Positions 45,818 to 46,470 of a DNA stretch of 46,470 bases are shown here, one piece after another. Both the position numbers and the translations under genes were made by a program. Position 1 is the first letter of the stretch, and every line of letters begins with the position of its first letter. Origin of the DNA: a virus; the IMG/VR virus record IMGVR_UViG_3300017637_000006, positions 1-46,470 of that record; one strand, written 5' to 3'. A model generated the notes under the pieces. The model ran no database searches and was not told where the DNA came from. It was given only the letters and a program-made list of their open reading frames with translations.

Positions 45818-46470
45818 GCGGCGGCCCTGACATCCAGAAGCGAGCCGAACTGGTCGGCCAGCGCGGCCGCGAAGCCGGGGAAGGTCTTGCTGCGCTTCTT
45901 TGCGCGATCGGCACCCGGCGGCATCCGGTGCACCATCGACCACGCCTTGTGCTCGTCGGTGCCGGGCTTCGGCGGGATCAGCCGGTTCGTCGGTCGCAGC
46001 TTGGGCAGGTTGACGAGCTCCAGCCCCGTCGCCTTGAAGTAGGGGTCACCGAACCACCATGGCTGCACGAACTGGACCGGGTCGCGCTTCGTCAGCTCGA
46101 TCGCATGACTATGCATCACCGGGTTCTCGATGACGCGGCGGGGAATGTGGCCGTTATCGCGCACGGCGCGATAGAACACAGCGGCTTCGCGCAGATCGTG
46201 CCAGCGGAACGGGTCTGGCCCGTTGACCCGCTTGCCGCCGATGTAGAGCCATTTCGCGCCGGAATTGCAGAGCACGGTGCACGGCGGATGCATAACGGCG
46301 AGCAGATCCCAGCCATCGTCGAGGTGGTCGAGTAGATTGCCCCGAATATGGCGGTTGCTGCGGTCGTCGGCGGGTTCCAGATCGCAGGACCATGCATCGT
46401 ACCCGCGCGCTTCGAAGGCGCGGCGCAGGACGCCGCTGCGTTCGCAGCCTATGAGGACGCGGGCGGTCAT
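45814..46470 (-). CDS. Cytosine-5 DNA methyltransferase-like protein
   Basis: A 218-residue protein whose ATG is the last three bases of the window. Motif I is VLIGCERSGVLRRAFEARGY (5-24), motif IV is MHPPCT (60-65) with the catalytic Cys64, and motif VI is IENP (near 114-117); LRPTNRLIPP lies where the recognition region begins. It is short for a C5 enzyme and probably has a minimal target domain. It may protect the phage from restriction. If the phage genome is circular the gene follows the integrase stop directly. Confidence 0.8.
   Translation of the reverse strand: MTARVLIGCERSGVLRRAFEARGYDAWSCDLEPADDRSNRHIRGNLLDHLDDGWDLLAVMHPPCTVLCNSGAKWLYIGGKRVNGPDPFRWHDLREAAVFYRAVRDNGHIPRRVIENPVMHSHAIELTKRDPVQFVQPWWFGDPYFKATGLELVNLPKLRPTNRLIPPKPGTDEHKAWSMVHRMPPGADRAKKRSKTFPGFAAALADQFGSLLDVRAAA

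Larger units (their letters stand above)
1..46470. mobile_element. Temperate siphovirus genome / prophage
   Basis: Integrase, excisionase-like gene, S24 repressor, Cro-like gene, replication genes, two terminase subunits, portal, capsid, tail tube, tape measure, tail tip, fibre and lysis genes occur in the normal order of a lambda/HK97-like phage. No other chromosomal block is present. No attL/attR pair could be identified because the flanks are not shown. The presence of both early and late modules without obvious disruption suggests a functional phage. The host is inferred to be a sphingomonad from protein character and GC richness. Confidence 0.95.

Overview
The window reads as an essentially complete temperate siphovirus (lambda/HK97-type long-tailed phage) or the prophage it makes. 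The host is most likely a sphingomonad (Sphingomonas, Sphingopyxis, Novosphingobium or a relative). This rests on the high GC content, on the alphaproteobacterial flavour of the small proteins (carph-isopro-like Cro protein, TraB/GumN protein, SNase-like secreted protein) and on tight ATGA/GTGA gene overlaps. No rRNA, tRNA, IS element or CRISPR array was seen. Assignments come from reading motifs by eye; no database search was run.

Layout. (1) 1-7548, leftward early operon: tyrosine integrase, excisionase-like protein, SNase-like protein, HNH protein, small proteins and a recombination cassette (AAA ATPase, RecE-like PD-(D/E)XK exonuclease, coiled-coil DUF1351-like protein). It is driven by a good sigma70 promoter at 7587-7615 that carries operator repeats; one lone rightward gene (1835-2143) interrupts it. 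(2) 7638-9382, immunity region: HIRAN protein, secreted protein and an S24-type repressor face a Cro-like gene, with palindromic operators between them. (3) 9379-17505, rightward early/replication operon: adenine methyltransferase, HTH protein, DUF2303 protein, VRR-NUC nuclease, RecD-like helicase, primase/helicase-like ATPase, followed by an iteron-like cluster and a perfect dyad that may be the origin. (4) 17502-28405, packaging and head: small and large terminase, portal, capsid protease with a possible nested scaffold, decoration protein, major capsid protein and head-tail connectors. (5) 28418-29275, a TraB/GumN gene inserted backwards between the tail-terminator and tail-tube genes. (6) 29437-40080, tail: tube, two chaperones joined by a -1 frameshift, tape measure, baseplate proteins, tip protein and a large fibre ending in an alpha/beta-hydrolase (esterase-like) domain. 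(7) 40077-41909, lysis: membrane/coiled-coil protein, SLT-type endolysin, holin-like protein, lipoprotein. (8) 42013-46470, accessory end: secreted protein, strong terminator, two structured intergenic elements around a 56-residue gene, an orphan HigA-like antitoxin with its own operator, a repeat-containing protein, two tiny proteins and a cytosine-5 methyltransferase.

How it works together: the repressor and the 7590-7642 and 9084-9144 operators set the lysis/lysogeny switch. Left-operon proteins excise, integrate and recombine DNA; right-operon proteins replicate it. Terminase, head and tail genes follow in canonical order, and the endolysin/holin set ends the cycle. The repressor operon, GumN gene, HigA gene and secreted proteins are the best candidates for expression in the lysogen.

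The first base is the end of the integrase stop codon and the last three bases are a start codon on the same strand. The ends therefore either abut in a circular genome (stop followed directly by start) or mark a prophage trimmed to gene boundaries.
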